Of a DNA stretch of 64,000 nt, positions 63,005-64,000 are shown one piece after another. The DNA comes from Bradyrhizobium lupini (lineage in GTDB: Bacteria; Pseudomonadota; Alphaproteobacteria; Rhizobiales; Xanthobacteraceae): contig NZ_CP162553.1 in assembly GCF_040939785.1 (NCBI RefSeq), forward strand, positions 558,001 to 622,000. The letters run 5' to 3'. Position numbers and translations under genes: made by a program. Under the pieces are notes generated by a model that did not search any database, had not been told where the DNA came from, and was given only the letters and a program-made list of their open reading frames with translations. The first letter of the stretch is position 1, and each line of letters begins with the position of its first letter.

Positions 63005-64000
63005 ATGCGTCGTGGGCTGATCATGCTCGCGCCTGCCGTGGTGGCAGGCCTTTCTTTTGTGTCTACACGCTATGCATTCGCCGACGACATCAAGCTGCCG
63101 GCAACATTGACGTTCACCGCCTATGACACCGGTACCGCCGGCTTCAACATCGCGGTCGGCGTCGGCAAGATGATGAAGGACAAATACTCGACCGACGTGC
63201 GCGTGCTCCCCGCAGGCAACGATGTCGCGCGTCTGGCGCCGCTGCGCGCCAAGCGCGCGGTCTCCGCGGCGATGGGATCGGGGACATATTTCGCGCAGGA
63301 GGGCGTGTTCGAGTTCGGCTCCAGGGAATGGGGCCCGCAGCCGCTCCAGATCCTGCTCTCGAGCGTTGATTGCAATTGCGGTTCGCTCGGCGTGGCCGCG
63401 GATACAGGGGTGAAGGAGCTGAAGGACCTCAAGGAAAGCGCGTCGGCTTCGTCGTCGGCTCGCCGGCACTGAACCAGAACTCGCTCGCGGTGCTCGCCTT
63501 CGCCGGCCTGACGCAGAAGGACGTCAAGATCGTCGAGTTCGCAAGCTACGGCGCGATGTGGAAGGGCTTGATCAACAACGACACCGATGCGGCCTTCGGC
63601 ACCACCATCACCGGTCCCGCCAAGGAAGCCGAGACTTCGCCGCGCGGGCTGGTCTGGCCGCCGCTGCCCGCCAAGGACAAGGAAGGTTGGGCACGGATGC
63701 AGAAGGTCGGCTCGTTCTTCTTCCCGCAGACCGCGACCTGCGGCGCCGGTATCTCGCCGGACAAGCCGATCGAGCTCGGCAACTATCCCTATCCGATCTT
63801 CGTCGCCTACGCCTCGCAAGCCCCCGAGCAGGTCTATGCGATCACCAAGGCGATGATCGTGAACTACGATTCCTACAAGGACTCCGCGCCCGGCGCCGGC
63901 GGGCTTGCGGCCGATCGCCAGACCAAGAACTGGGTGGTGCCGGTGCATCCCGGCGCGGTGAAGGCTTTGAAGGAGGCCGGGCAATGGAACGACGCACAGG
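63005..64000 (+). pseudogene. TAXI-family TRAP transporter solute-binding protein, frameshifted and cut by window end
   Basis: ATG 63005 with GGAGGGAAAC upstream. Signal peptide MRRGLIMLAPAVVAGLSFVS to about residue 30, then LTFTAYDTGTAGFNIAVGVG and DVRVLPAGNDVARLAPLRAK as in TAXI proteins. After KELKDLK the frame breaks at about 63434 (stop at 63470); the next frame continues GKRVGFVVGSPALNQNSLAV, FASYGAMWKGLINNDTDAAF and IELGNYPYPIFVAYASQAPE to the window end. One lost base in AAGGAAAG explains it. These proteins bind small carboxylates in the periplasm for a fused TRAP permease, probably encoded beyond the window. Reading error is possible. Confidence 0.8.

Overview
The window looks like chromosome of a Bradyrhizobium-type alphaproteobacterium. 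Codon use is strongly G+C-rich. Metabolism is dominated by branched-chain amino acid and acyl-CoA breakdown with many LysR/TetR/IclR/HxlR regulators. Two copies of a roughly 105-bp palindromic intergenic repeat and other rhizobial-style intergenic palindromes occur (about 23.6, 31.5, 34.9 and 40.5 kb). No rRNA, tRNA or CRISPR array was seen.

Left part (1-15.2 kb) is accessory. It starts with the body of an AraC regulator cut by the window edge. A decayed small membrane-protein gene, a SUFU-domain protein and an operon of a Tat-exported metallo-beta-lactamase-fold protein plus a SnoaL-like protein with an in-frame stop follow. Then come a DsbA-family oxidoreductase divergent from a LysR regulator, and an HNH nuclease. 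From 6249 to 13594 lies what I read as a relic genomic island at the 3' end of guaA: 20-bp near-identical direct repeats, both encoding the guaA C-terminus TIEWE-stop, bound it. It carries a LysR regulator divergent from a five-gene oxidoreductase/methyltransferase operon, a REP-like palindrome, a second nested 48-bp direct repeat, a 50-residue integrase arm-domain stub coupled to a small secreted protein, and a DUF262-AlbA_2 (Schlafen-type) fusion protein that is the best defence-system candidate in the window.

Middle part (15.2-40 kb) is mostly core: guaA, a SnoaL/HxlR/MFS cluster with clear operators, a cold-shock gene with promoter and terminator, RsmB-type and RlmE rRNA methyltransferases, guaB, Ppx/GppA, a CoxL-like molybdoenzyme subunit, YaiI-family protein, an ABC-F ATPase, a D-threonine-aldolase-like enzyme and several MFS exporters.

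Right part (40-64 kb) is catabolic. A leftward operon (mmsA, acyl-CoA dehydrogenase, 3-hydroxyisobutyryl-CoA hydrolase, mmsB, acyl-CoA synthetase, MaoC) fits valine/isobutyrate breakdown to propionyl-CoA, with a divergent LysR gene and a perfect 8-bp inverted-repeat operator between them. Enoyl-CoA hydratase and thiolase genes lie nearby. Then come an MFS transporter, a secreted cysteine-rich protein, a two-gene KaiC-like ATPase/hybrid histidine kinase operon, a GMC oxidoreductase, and a carboxyltransferase/IclR/biotin-carrier cluster ending in a TAXI-type solute-binding protein.

At least five genes (about 1.0, 15.6, 15.9, 49.5 and 63.4 kb) look intact except for a single-base frameshift, one more has an in-frame stop (2.6 kb) and one has CTG where ATG is expected (39.5 kb). 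Most frameshifts are single-base losses, so sequence error must be excluded before calling them pseudogenes.
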